Source: Aurantimonas coralicida_A (GTDB lineage: Bacteria; Pseudomonadota; Alphaproteobacteria; Rhizobiales; Rhizobiaceae). Taken from it: 64,000 nt of DNA. How positions within the stretch are numbered: position 1 is the first letter of the stretch; the number at the start of each line of letters is the position of its first letter. Made by a program: the position numbers and the translations under genes. The stretch is taken from the NCBI RefSeq assembly GCF_036016755.1, contig NZ_JAYXIH010000007.1, positions 82,942-146,941 on the forward strand, given 5' to 3'. The notes under the pieces were generated by a model. It was not told the DNA's origin. It saw only the letters and a list, made by a program, of their open reading frames with translations, and did no database searches. Below, one piece after another: positions 1 to 6,996 of the stretch.

Positions 1-230
1 GCACCGTCGTGCTGACCTCGCTCGGGCTCGACTTTCTGACAGCCTTTTCCGGGGCGCTGACGGCGCTCGCCAATGTCGGTCCGGGATTTGGCCAGATCAT
101 CGGCCCGGCCGGCAATTTCGGCAAATTCTCCGATTCGACGCTCTGGGTGCTCTCGGCAATCATGCTGCTCGGGCGGCTCGAGATCGTGACGGTTCTCGTT
201 CTCCTCTTCCCCGCGACCTGGATCGATTGA
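1..230 (+). CDS. TrkH-family potassium uptake protein, C-terminal end (partial)
   Basis: This is the 3' end of a gene that begins before the window; the frame is open from base 3. The product is the last part of a TrkH/KtrB-type potassium channel subunit of the inner membrane. The recognisable pieces are a pore-region string containing ALTALANVGPGFG, with the glycine-rich selectivity-filter style, and a final membrane helix containing MLLGRLEIVTVLVLLFP, which is the usual TrkH ending. No partner gene (trkA) is visible. A short inverted repeat follows directly. It lies just outside the integrated element and is ordinary core sequence. Confidence 0.85.
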   Translation, partial: TVVLTSLGLDFLTAFSGALTALANVGPGFGQIIGPAGNFGKFSDSTLWVLSAIMLLGRLEIVTVLVLLFPATWID

Positions 231-261
231 ACGTCGCGGAGCTTCTTTGACGCCGCGACGT
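231..261 (+). terminator. inverted repeat after trkH, possible terminator
   Basis: The arms ACGTCGCGG and CCGCGACGT pair over 9 bp across a 13-nt loop, starting immediately after the trkH stop codon. No clear T-run follows, so this may be a weak intrinsic terminator or only an RNA-stabilising hairpin. Confidence 0.4.
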
Positions 262-336
262 TCGACGTCGCCGCACGAGGGTGGAGCCGCCGGTCGCAAC
301 GCCTCGCCTACCAGGGTGCCGAGAGTTCGAGACGAA

Positions 337-381
337 TGGTGATCCCGACTGGATTCGAACCAGTGACCCTCAGATTAGGAA
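337..381. repeat. attL-side core repeat (tRNA-Arg 3' fragment)
   Basis: Forty-five bases identical to 22527-22571. They match the tRNA-Arg gene from the anticodon loop to the encoded CCA. The 5' half of the tRNA is absent here, so this copy is not a functional tRNA gene. It marks the left end of the element. Confidence 0.93.
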
Positions 382-485
382 ACAGCGGGGACGGGTGATC
401 ATAAGTGTGCGGGAAGCGTCGTGCGGTCTTGCGTTGCAGGCGAAACGTGCGATACCCTCAGTCGAAAGTGATTGAGAGAAATCAT

Positions 486-520
486 TGGGAAGCGTGAGAA
501 TGCTTCCCAATCGCTTCCCA
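486..520. promoter_or_regulatory. left integrase arm-type site cluster (GCTTCCCA repeats)
   Basis: One inverted copy (TGGGAAGC, 486-493) and two direct copies of GCTTCCCA (502-509 and 513-520, 11 bp apart) lie between the left core repeat and the integrase start. TTGGGAAGC (485-493) and GCTTCCCAA (502-510) also form a 9-bp hairpin just upstream of the integrase, so binding here could also autoregulate it. The same arrangement recurs at 22452-22489. The role as arm sites is inferred from the position at both ends. Confidence 0.65.
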
Positions 521-536
521 GACGGACACCGCCCTT

Positions 537-1775
537 ATGCGTCTCACTGGCCCAAACGTGTCGAAACTGTCGCTGCCAGACGGTAAATCCGAGATGATCG
601 TGTTCGACGATGCGCTGCCCGGCTTTGGCGTTCGCATGCGTTCCGGCGGCAAACGTGTCTGGGTCGCGCAGTATCGCGTCGGATCAAAGCAGCGGCGCGT
701 TACCATTGGCAACGTCGAGGCAATCGGAGCGGATAGGGCTCGCGCAGCGGCGAAAGATATCCTTGCGAAAGTTCAGCTCGGCGATGATCCTCAGTCGGTA
801 AAAGCCGCTGAGCGCAAGCGGGCGGCGACGACGACCGGATCTGTCGCAGAGCTATATCTCGCTGGTCCCGCGAAATCTCGCCTGCGCGACCGCAGCTACC
901 ACGAGGTCGATCGTCATCTGCGCGTCCACTGGAAGCCGCTCTGCGACATCCCGATCCATCTCGTAACGCGAAGCGACATCGCCACCCGCCTGAATACCAT
1001 CGCAAGGGACAGCGGTCCGTTCGCCGCCAATCGTGCGCGCGCGACCCTTTCAGCGCTTTTCGGCTGGGCAATGCGTGAAGGCATTGTCGAGGCGAACCCC
1101 GTCATAGGCACGAACAAGGCGACGGCGGAGGTTTCTCGCGACCGCGTGCTGTCCGATGACGAACTGCGACTGATCTGGCAGCTTTGCGGATCTGCTGATT
1201 ACGGTCGGATCGTGCGCCTGCTCATACTGACAGGGCAGCGACGGGAAGAAGTTGCTGGCATGCGATGGTCGGAACTGGATCTCGCCAAAGCGGCCTGGAG
1301 CCTTCCGAAAGAGCGGACGAAAAACAGCTTGCCCCACGACGTTCCGCTATCGCCAGCGGCGGTCGATATCCTGGCGGGCGTTCCAAAGCGCGAGGGGCGC
1401 GACCTTGTGTTCGGGGAGGGCGAAGGACCGTTCTCCGGCTGGAGCAAGGCAAAAATCGCGCTCGACGCCCGTGTGGCAAAGGAGCGAACGCAGGATACGG
1501 ATGCGTCGACGGCGCGAGGGGCAAATGAAGTCTCGAAACACGTCGCACCATGGCGCCTGCACGATATCCGCCGGACGGTCGCCACCCGTCTCGGTGACCT
1601 CGGCGTTCTACCGCATGTCGTCGAGGCGGTACTCAATCACGTCAGCGGGCACAGGGCCGGCGTCGCCGGGATCTACAATCGCGCGGCCTACGCGAAGGAA
1701 AAGCGGGAGGCTTTGGAAACGTGGGGTGCAGCGGTTCAGCGCGCCGCAAAAGAGGAGGCCCTTGCGCATGAATGA
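537..1775 (+). CDS. int: tyrosine-family site-specific integrase
   Basis: A 412-aa recombinase of the prophage integrase family with an N-terminal DUF4102-type arm-binding domain (about 1-90), a SAM-like core-binding domain (about 100-185) and a catalytic domain (about 200-395). The catalytic set is visible: R235 in TGQRREE, K262, H342 and R345 in HDIRR, H368 in NHVSGH and the nucleophile Y380 in GIYNR. It sits 155 bp from the left tRNA-derived repeat, so it is expected to catalyse integration into and excision from tRNA-Arg(CCT). The GCTTCCCA repeats lie just upstream. Its stop region overlaps the ATG of the next gene. Confidence 0.95.
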   Translation: MRLTGPNVSKLSLPDGKSEMIVFDDALPGFGVRMRSGGKRVWVAQYRVGSKQRRVTIGNVEAIGADRARAAAKDILAKVQLGDDPQSVKAAERKRAATTTGSVAELYLAGPAKSRLRDRSYHEVDRHLRVHWKPLCDIPIHLVTRSDIATRLNTIARDSGPFAANRARATLSALFGWAMREGIVEANPVIGTNKATAEVSRDRVLSDDELRLIWQLCGSADYGRIVRLLILTGQRREEVAGMRWSELDLAKAAWSLPKERTKNSLPHDVPLSPAAVDILAGVPKREGRDLVFGEGEGPFSGWSKAKIALDARVAKERTQDTDASTARGANEVSKHVAPWRLHDIRRTVATRLGDLGVLPHVVEAVLNHVSGHRAGVAGIYNRAAYAKEKREALETWGAAVQRAAKEEALAHE

Positions 1776-2883
1776 CGCTGAAATGACATCCGAAGATGGC
1801 GGATCGGAAGCGTCGACTGAAGCGCCGAACCCTGAAGATTTTGATCCGAACTCCGAGGTCTACTGGACGCTACCGATGGTGCTCGCTTGGATCGTTTACC
1901 GGGACAGCGGCGAGGTTCGCCAAATGTGGGATCAGTACCGCTCTAGGTGCATGGACGATGCCGGTACCGCAACAGTTTCATTGCTCCACATCGCTTTTCT
2001 CGTGAACGAAGACGAGCGTAGCATTGCGATGTCACCCGCCAAGGCGGAGCGCGCGCTTCTAGGAACACTGGCTGTGGGATCGATTGCCGCTTGGGGCATA
2101 CCGCTCGATGGCGAGCTACGTGTAGAAATTCCGGAAAGCGAATGGGCGGACTTCGGCTTCTTCGAGGGCACCGGAAGCCGAGATGAGGTGCGGGCAGGGC
2201 CGTTCGGCCATGGTTATCATTCGGTCCTGCTAAAATCACGAGCGGTCCGGCAGGCGTGGCCGGCCATTCAGCCGCCTGTCCCCTTCTCGTATGAAATCGA
2301 CGAGCTCGAACGCTTGCCATTGTTCCAGGCGGTGATTTGGTGCGCGACTGGCGGCGCCGAAACGACGAACGAAGAGGTTGAGCAGCTCGGCTACATCAGT
2401 CAGGGAGAGAAGATCCTCTTCCCGCTTCTCGCACGAGGGAATATTGCTGCTACTGGCGAGCGACCGGGAGACCTTATCCGAGAGGATATACCGAAGAGCT
2501 TCTGGGAGCGCGCTGCCTCAGAGCGTGCCGATGACCTGATACACTTTGTCGACTACACCAGAGACGGCATCGAACCCTTTGGTGCAACAGCCATGAGATG
2601 GCATTCCATCAAGATCGAATTTTCAGCGCTTCGATCTGAGATTTTCCCGCACGCCTCTCCTGATGCTCGGACCGTGAGCGGGCAAAAGCGAAGGCGTCGC
2701 AAAGGAGGGCAGATCGCTTCAGTTCTAGAAATAATCAAAGATGAGTTTCCGGATGGGCTGACCGGAAGCATCTCGAACAGGGCCGTCAACGAGCGCATCA
2801 AGAAGCGTTTAAGTCCCGAGACATCTCCGAAGTCGATACAGCGCGCTATCGGAGAAGCTCGGAGTGGACAAGAAGGACATTAA
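1768..2883 (+). CDS. hypothetical protein with basic C-terminal putative HTH
   Basis: A 371-aa protein whose ATG at 1768 overlaps the end of the integrase gene, which implies translational coupling. A longer open frame exists upstream, but it lies wholly inside the integrase and is not credible. The N-terminus is acidic. The middle has alternating hydrophobic segments without a family I recognise. The C-terminus (about 310-370) contains a run of basic residues followed by a helix-turn-helix-like stretch ending in SPKSIQRAIGEA. A DNA-related role is possible but not shown. Confidence 0.75.
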   Translation: MNDAEMTSEDGGSEASTEAPNPEDFDPNSEVYWTLPMVLAWIVYRDSGEVRQMWDQYRSRCMDDAGTATVSLLHIAFLVNEDERSIAMSPAKAERALLGTLAVGSIAAWGIPLDGELRVEIPESEWADFGFFEGTGSRDEVRAGPFGHGYHSVLLKSRAVRQAWPAIQPPVPFSYEIDELERLPLFQAVIWCATGGAETTNEEVEQLGYISQGEKILFPLLARGNIAATGERPGDLIREDIPKSFWERAASERADDLIHFVDYTRDGIEPFGATAMRWHSIKIEFSALRSEIFPHASPDARTVSGQKRRRRKGGQIASVLEIIKDEFPDGLTGSISNRAVNERIKKRLSPETSPKSIQRAIGEARSGQEGH

Positions 2884-2982
2884 GGACAAGTCCTTGTTGT
2901 CGCGAGACATTCTGCTTCCGTAAGCGCACTTTCGCCCTCGTCAGCCGACGCACTTCCGCATCGGTCATGGACGAGGACCCCG

Positions 2983-3204
2983 ATGAGCAATCTCGAACAT
3001 CTGCCACCAGATCTCGCCCGCCACCGGGTGATTGGATCGGCCGAAGCAGCGGCCATCTGCAATATCAGCCTGCCGCATTGGCGCCGTCTCTACCGGGCCG
3101 GCAAAGCGCCTGCTCCCATCCGCCTCAGCGAGCGCAAGCTCGGCTGGCGCGTCGGCGATCTGATCGCCTGGCTTGATGCCGCTCCTACGAGGGAGGCGGC
3201 GTAG
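2983..3204 (+). CDS. AlpA/MerR-like small DNA-binding protein, possible excisionase
   Basis: A 73-aa protein with the pattern of AlpA-type regulators and recombination directionality factors: a helix-turn-helix around IGSAEAAAICNISLPHWRRL, then a wing ending in GWRVGDLIAWLD. Such proteins often control integrase expression or bend DNA for excision. It lies 1.2 kb from the integrase in the same direction, which fits a directionality factor. The start at 2983 is the first ATG that gives the complete domain. Excisionase activity is inferred only. Confidence 0.75.
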   Translation: MSNLEHLPPDLARHRVIGSAEAAAICNISLPHWRRLYRAGKAPAPIRLSERKLGWRVGDLIAWLDAAPTREAA

Positions 3205-3208
3205 GACC

Positions 3209-3409
3209 ATGCTCAACCAAGAGAAAACCCGGCGGCGCGTTGCTGCGCCGACCGGGTCTCCGAAGTTGTTCGCTGCCGTGAACACATCGGAATATGTCAC
3301 ATCCCACCTCAATCTTCAAGCTGCTCGGATCGCGCGCCATTGGGGCGTGAGTGATGCCGTCGCGCGCCTTCTCGCCGAGCACTGCTTTGCGAAAGGAACG
3401 CTCCGATGA
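3209..3409 (+). CDS. small hypothetical protein
   Basis: A 66-aa protein starting 5 nt after the preceding gene. The C-terminal half reads as a putative helix-turn-helix (IARHWGVSDAVARLLAEHCF). Its stop overlaps the ATG of the next gene. I do not recognise the family, but tight packing in a row of co-oriented genes supports it as real. Confidence 0.6.
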   Translation: MLNQEKTRRRVAAPTGSPKLFAAVNTSEYVTSHLNLQAARIARHWGVSDAVARLLAEHCFAKGTLR

Positions 3410-3705
3410 GCAACCGCTACTCAATTCGCGCCCGCGTCCTTCCGGACGGGCAGCCCATGACGATTGTCGGCCGTGACGCTTGGGCACTGGAACAACTCTT
3501 GGCAGCGGGCGAGAGGGGTTGCACCCCCATCGATCGGCCGGCCCCAAGGTGGAGTCACTACGTCTGGAAACTCCGGACAAAGCACGGGATCGTCATCGAG
3601 ACCATCGACGAGTCCCATGGCGGCACCTTTGCCGGACATCACGCTCGATACGTTCTTTGGAGCGAGGTCGAGGTCTTGTCAGCGGTGACGGCGGAGGCGG
3701 CATAG
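3406..3705 (+). CDS. winged-helix-like small protein
   Basis: A 99-aa protein. The stretch from about residue 25 to 75 (WALEQLLAAGERGCTPID, then SHYVWKLRTKHG) resembles a winged helix found in small prophage proteins, where a recognition helix precedes a conserved histidine and glycine turn. It overlaps the gene before (ATGA) and the GTG of the gene after. Function unknown; a regulatory or replication role is likely from the context. Confidence 0.7.
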   Translation: MSNRYSIRARVLPDGQPMTIVGRDAWALEQLLAAGERGCTPIDRPAPRWSHYVWKLRTKHGIVIETIDESHGGTFAGHHARYVLWSEVEVLSAVTAEAA

Positions 3706-3872
3706 TGTCGACTTCCCTCCCTGAGGCCCGGATCAGCGAGGCAGCCGAATGGCTGTCTCGCCAGTCGCCGCGCCCGTCACCGGTCGTGCCCGCATTGCGG
3801 GCTCGGTTCGACCTCACCGCTGTCGAAGCTTGCGCGGCAATCCGGGCATCCCAGAAAGGGGGGCCTCAATGA
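3705..3872 (+). CDS. small hypothetical protein, GTG start
   Basis: A 55-aa protein with a GTG start that overlaps the preceding TAG by one base. It is helical, with the segment PEARISEAAEWLSRQ followed by VPALRARFDLTAVEACAAIR. Proteins of this look recur in rhizobial islands next to the replication-type gene, as here. No function is known to me. Confidence 0.6.
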   Translation: MSTSLPEARISEAAEWLSRQSPRPSPVVPALRARFDLTAVEACAAIRASQKGGPQ

Positions 3873-4555
3873 GCGGCATCGCTTCGAAAGCCTCGCCTGC
3901 GCGAGAGCGCCGGGCTGCGCTCCGCGTGGTCAACAGCATCAACGAGGACGGCGCTTCGGCGCCTCCTTCCATCTGCTATGACGATTCAGCGCTTCCGAGC
4001 TTCACGAGCTGGAAGCTGGATCTCCTGGAGACGGTGAACGCCGATCCGCAGACGGACCCTTTCTGTCTGGCGGTGCTGGAGGCGTACCTGCACTTCGCGA
4101 ACCGCAAGAGCCGGACGGCATATCTCGCTGAAAACGACCTAATCGTTCGAACCAGCCTGGTCCCGAGGGTACTCAGGAAGGCAAAGCAGCGGCTGGTGAA
4201 GCTCGGCTACCTGAAGCTGAAGGGCAAATCGAAGAAGGGGGTCGTCATCTACGCCATCGACAATCCGCGCCGCGGCATCATTCACGACCACATGCTCATC
4301 GCGGCCGAAAAGCTGAAGGACATGGAGGCCGAAAAGAAGGAACGGGAGCGGCTTCGCAGGGCTAATGGGGGGAGCCGATCAGCGCCCCCCATTATAGGCA
4401 AAGGGGGTGCTGATTGGCACCTGACAGGGGGGGCCGATCAGCACCCCAAACACCTATATCGAACACCTACATCTAAGATTATCTCTGAAAGGGAGAGCGA
4501 TCAAAAGGGCGATCCGTGGCGCGTCTATGTCGACGTTTTGGAGCCACTGAAATGA
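3869..4555 (+). CDS. replication-type winged-helix protein with internal candidate origin
   Basis: A 228-aa protein (start ATG 3869, overlapping the preceding stop). Residues about 45-130 carry a helical DNA-binding domain with ENDLIVRTSLVPRVLRKAK, followed by a basic hinge KLKGKSKKG and a charged coiled stretch (EKLKDMEAEKKERERLRR). The next about 30 residues are low-complexity (GGSRSAPP, GGADWHL, GGADQHP). They are encoded by three G/C-flanked near-palindromic DNA repeats at 4367-4447 followed by AT-rich DNA. This is the arrangement of phage initiator genes of the lambda O type, where the origin lies within the gene. I infer a replication initiator. Confidence 0.65.
   Translation: MSGIASKASPARERRAALRVVNSINEDGASAPPSICYDDSALPSFTSWKLDLLETVNADPQTDPFCLAVLEAYLHFANRKSRTAYLAENDLIVRTSLVPRVLRKAKQRLVKLGYLKLKGKSKKGVVIYAIDNPRRGIIHDHMLIAAEKLKDMEAEKKERERLRRANGGSRSAPPIIGKGGADWHLTGGADQHPKHLYRTPTSKIISERESDQKGDPWRVYVDVLEPLK
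4367..4490. other. candidate replication origin (iterons plus AT-rich tract)
   Basis: Three copies of an imperfect palindrome of form GGGGG-N-GCYGATYRGC-N-CCCC occur at 4367-4390, 4403-4421 and 4427-4447. About 40 AT-rich bases follow immediately (from 4448), which would suit duplex opening. The repeats lie inside the initiator-type gene. Spacing between the GAT centres is 35 and 23 bp, so the repeats are not evenly phased. Origin function is inferred. Confidence 0.5.
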
Positions 4556-4830
4556 CCGGCGCCGCTCCGATCCTGATGCGGCCGGACGAGTGTCTGAACA
4601 TCAAGCGGGCCGCCGACCACGCCAGGAAATGCGACAGGACCATTCGGCGCTGGATCAAGCAGCACGGCATCGGTAGGCAATCGGCGGATGGTGGCCCGTA
4701 CGACGTGAGCCTGCCGGCGCTGGAGATGGTGATGCACGGCGACCTTGATGCGTTGGAGCTATTGCGGGCTGGTCATCGGTCGCTGCCGGAGGTGCGGCGG
4801 TATTTCGAGTTTCTGGGGCTTCAAGGGTGA
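4552..4830 (+). CDS. small helix-turn-helix protein
   Basis: A 92-aa protein with ATG at 4552 overlapping the stop of the replication-type gene. A helix-turn-helix is visible around IKRAADHARKCDRTIRRWIK, a pattern of MerR/excisionase-like proteins. A short helical tail follows. It ends the first plus-strand run and faces a minus-strand two-gene cassette. Its role could be regulation of the replication module; this is inferred from position. Confidence 0.65.
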   Translation: MTGAAPILMRPDECLNIKRAADHARKCDRTIRRWIKQHGIGRQSADGGPYDVSLPALEMVMHGDLDALELLRAGHRSLPEVRRYFEFLGLQG

Positions 4831-4834
4831 ATAT

Positions 4835-5590
4835 CTAAGCGGCCTTAGGTTGCAAAGCTGCTCCTCGATATGCGGCCGCGCCGCTTCGGAGCGGAATGAT
4901 CTTCGCGGTGCGTCCGAGTAGTGCAAGATGCGGGGTGGAAGCTTCGTCGGTGACCACCGCAATTCGGCTCGGAGCCGAATCTCCGAGGTCCCTAACGTCC
5001 AAGAATTTTGAAACAGCGTGATGGACGGCGCTCGTGTGAGGAACGACTACATCGAAGACAGCTTGCCGATCGTCCTTCGCGACTATCGCGTCGAATTCCC
5101 AAGACGCTGACGCGCCAACCACTGAGCCCTCCCTGATGATCTCAGTTTGAGGAAAGACCTTTTCGAGTTTCATCCATAGCGAAGCCCGCTGATCCTCGGC
5201 TCGCTTTTCGGACAGGCGCTCAGCGGTCTCCTGAACAGCAGCCTTAGACGCGTTAGCGACTGCCATAGTGGCCATCACCAGCGCTGGGCGAGGCACCTCG
5301 ATGTCAAATATCATATCGCTGTCGAACCGCACGTCGAACCGCGACGCGGTCTGCCGTGCAATCCGAGTGAAGATGCGCTCGCCTCCGAGAAGGTCCGCCT
5401 CACGTCGGCCGGCGCCAAAGTCCGAAACGAAGAAGCCGAACTCTGACTCTGCGATCCGAATGACGACCCTTCCGCCGCCCGGATACAGGAGCGGTGTTAC
5501 GATCATGGCGCCTTCATTGCTCGATGTTGCGAAGGCGAGAGCGCGTGCGACTTCCTCGGCAACCGAGGAAATGGAAAGTTCGTTCAGCAC
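4835..5590 (-). CDS. DUF1828-like protein, second gene of a minus-strand cassette
   Basis: A 251-aa protein. I chose GTG at 5590 because a GGAGG-type ribosome site precedes it and because it overlaps the stop of the upstream gene (GTGCTGA). The N-terminal half has the outline of DUF1828 proteins: a strand pair around IVTPLLYPGGGRVVIRI, then FFVSDFGAGRREADLL. The C-terminal half has a second alpha/beta unit (WEFDAIVAKDDRQAVFDVVV, then SRIAVVTDE) that might be a divergent nuclease-like or DUF1829-like fold. Biochemical function is unknown. Its operon partner and location in an integrated element suggest an accessory, perhaps defensive, role. Confidence 0.7.
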   Translation of the reverse strand: MLNELSISSVAEEVARALAFATSSNEGAMIVTPLLYPGGGRVVIRIAESEFGFFVSDFGAGRREADLLGGERIFTRIARQTASRFDVRFDSDMIFDIEVPRPALVMATMAVANASKAAVQETAERLSEKRAEDQRASLWMKLEKVFPQTEIIREGSVVGASASWEFDAIVAKDDRQAVFDVVVPHTSAVHHAVSKFLDVRDLGDSAPSRIAVVTDEASTPHLALLGRTAKIIPLRSGAAAYRGAALQPKAA

Positions 5591-6183
5591 AGAAACCCTC
5601 CATCCCAATCCGGGGCTTTGACACCAACCAGGCCATCAACGTTCCATGAACGCTCTAGCATGCGACAAATATCTCGAAAAGATTGCGGCTCGGTTTCGAT
5701 CGGAGCCGCGTTCGGTAAGTTTTCAGCTTTTGAAAACGCCAACGCCCCTATCCTGGCATTGTCGCGGCAGAAGTGGATGTGTGAGCCGGAAATTTCCGGG
5801 GCAAGCTGGAATCGTCTCCAGAATTTGTTGCCGTGCGGAGCGGGTGGGAGAAAGTCGACGCGTGATATGCATACCCACTGTTCGACCTCTAGCACTTCCA
5901 GTGTGGCAGTGATGTCTGCCATCTTACGATTTTCCCATGCGGTGACCCGAAGTCGCAACCCCTCAATGGTGGTCCCTGTCTCGTCGCTGAGGGTCACAAG
6001 CAAAACCGTGCGCTTCGCCTGGACCGATTTGAATGGCTTCGGCTGCCCGTGTTTTGGCTTGGGCGGTTTGGTGACGGGCTGAGGTATCCAGTGGGGATAG
6101 CCGAAAAGGATCTTGCGCCGCGCTTCTAACTCGCACCATCCACTGAGGCGCGCCCGTTCGGCAGAACTATCGGCCACACGCAC
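5584..6183 (-). CDS. hypothetical protein, first gene of a minus-strand cassette
   Basis: A 199-aa protein starting at a GTG (6183). The N-terminus has a proline/lysine-rich loop (VTKPPKPKHGQPKPFK), followed by a beta-rich domain (about 55-140) and a helical C-terminus. I do not recognise the family. It is the upstream member of a coupled pair with the DUF1828-like gene. The pair is transcribed against its neighbours and away from a repeat-containing 175-bp intergenic region, which suggests an independently regulated cargo module. Confidence 0.65.
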   Translation of the reverse strand: MRVADSSAERARLSGWCELEARRKILFGYPHWIPQPVTKPPKPKHGQPKPFKSVQAKRTVLLVTLSDETGTTIEGLRLRVTAWENRKMADITATLEVLEVEQWVCISRVDFLPPAPHGNKFWRRFQLAPEISGSHIHFCRDNARIGALAFSKAENLPNAAPIETEPQSFRDICRMLERSWNVDGLVGVKAPDWDGGFLC

Positions 6184-6250
6184 TGTTGTTCATTCCGGCC
6201 CCCCGCCCGCCTATCCAGTCAGTTGAACGGCAGGCCGTTACAAAGCAACG

Positions 6251-6301
6251 TGTCCAGTGGCGTGAACTCGCCAAATGTCCAAACATGTCCAGACGTGTCG
6301 A
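6251..6301. promoter_or_regulatory. phased TGTCCA repeats in divergent promoter region
   Basis: The hexamer TGTCCA occurs at 6251, 6276 and 6286, with a TGTCGA variant at 6296. The last three copies are exactly 10 bp apart, so they lie on one helix face. They sit between the minus-strand cassette (start 6183) and a plus-strand ribbon-helix-helix gene (start 6358). This is a likely operator; the cognate protein is unknown, though the adjacent ribbon-helix-helix protein is a candidate. Confidence 0.5.
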
Positions 6302-6357
6302 ATGTTCATCGGCAGGCGATCCTGCTCCAATTGGCTCAACAGTCGATGGAGCATGCA

Positions 6358-6588
6358 ATGGCGAACAGCCCCGAAACTCACGCGGTCAATCTCTTTCTGA
6401 ACGGCGGCCGCGTCACGTCCGGTTTCCGCAGCAGCCTATTCGATGCGGCCAATCGCGCCGGCATGTCGGTGAACGAGTTCGTCATCACCGCAGCGGCCGA
6501 AAAGCTGATGCAGCGCGGCACCGAATTTCCCGGCGTCTTTCGCAAAGGCGATCTGTCGCCCACTTGCGACCGGGCGAGGGCGGCTTGA
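6358..6588 (+). CDS. ribbon-helix-helix-type small protein
   Basis: A 76-aa protein; ATG 6358 is chosen because GGAG lies 6 nt upstream. The core (VNLFLNGGRVTSGFRSSLF then AGMSVNEFVITAAAEKL) has the strand-helix-helix outline of Arc/MetJ-type repressors, with a SVNEFV helix start. It is probably a transcriptional regulator that could bind the phased repeats just upstream. Its stop overlaps the ATG of the next gene. Confidence 0.65.
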   Translation: MANSPETHAVNLFLNGGRVTSGFRSSLFDAANRAGMSVNEFVITAAAEKLMQRGTEFPGVFRKGDLSPTCDRARAA

Positions 6589-6938
6589 TGGCGGAGGCAG
6601 ATCTAGACCATCTGATCGAGGCGTCCCGCGTGGAGATGCTGCGGGTGGTCGACGCGCTTCTGGCGCTCCAGACCTCCGACGACCTGATGCAAGCGATGCG
6701 CGAAAGCCTCGATGTTTCGGCCGATCTGCAAACGACTGCTTTCGCGGAATCCCGTCAGATCTATCAGGACCTGGCGAGCGACGGCGTTTCTGCGGACAAG
6801 CTCCTGGCGCTGCATCTGGCCTCGATGCGGCATGGCGCCGGCGCGGTATGCAAGACACTGACGGAAGGGTGCTGCCATCAGGCGGCGGAAATGGCCTTCG
6901 ACCATATTGCTGGTGGGGAGCCTGTCGGAAATGCCTAA
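6588..6938 (+). CDS. small helical hypothetical protein
   Basis: A 116-aa all-helical protein with ATG overlapping the stop of the preceding gene. It is acidic, with no membrane segment and no motif I recognise; two adjacent cysteines occur near residue 98 (EGCCHQ). Position just ahead of the large virion-like genes suggests it belongs to the late module. Confidence 0.6.
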   Translation: MAEADLDHLIEASRVEMLRVVDALLALQTSDDLMQAMRESLDVSADLQTTAFAESRQIYQDLASDGVSADKLLALHLASMRHGAGAVCKTLTEGCCHQAAEMAFDHIAGGEPVGNA

Positions 6939-6996
6939 CTACAGCCCCCATCAGGCGTTTCATCGTGGGCCTCCTCGATAAAAATAGGGTTATCAC

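Noticed and set aside
337..381. A second tRNA-Arg gene at the left end
   Set aside because: Only the 3' part is present; the acceptor 5' strand and D-arm are missing.
281..475. A 64-aa open frame across the left tRNA fragment
   Set aside because: It runs through the non-coding attachment repeat; the apparent peptide is just translated tRNA sequence.
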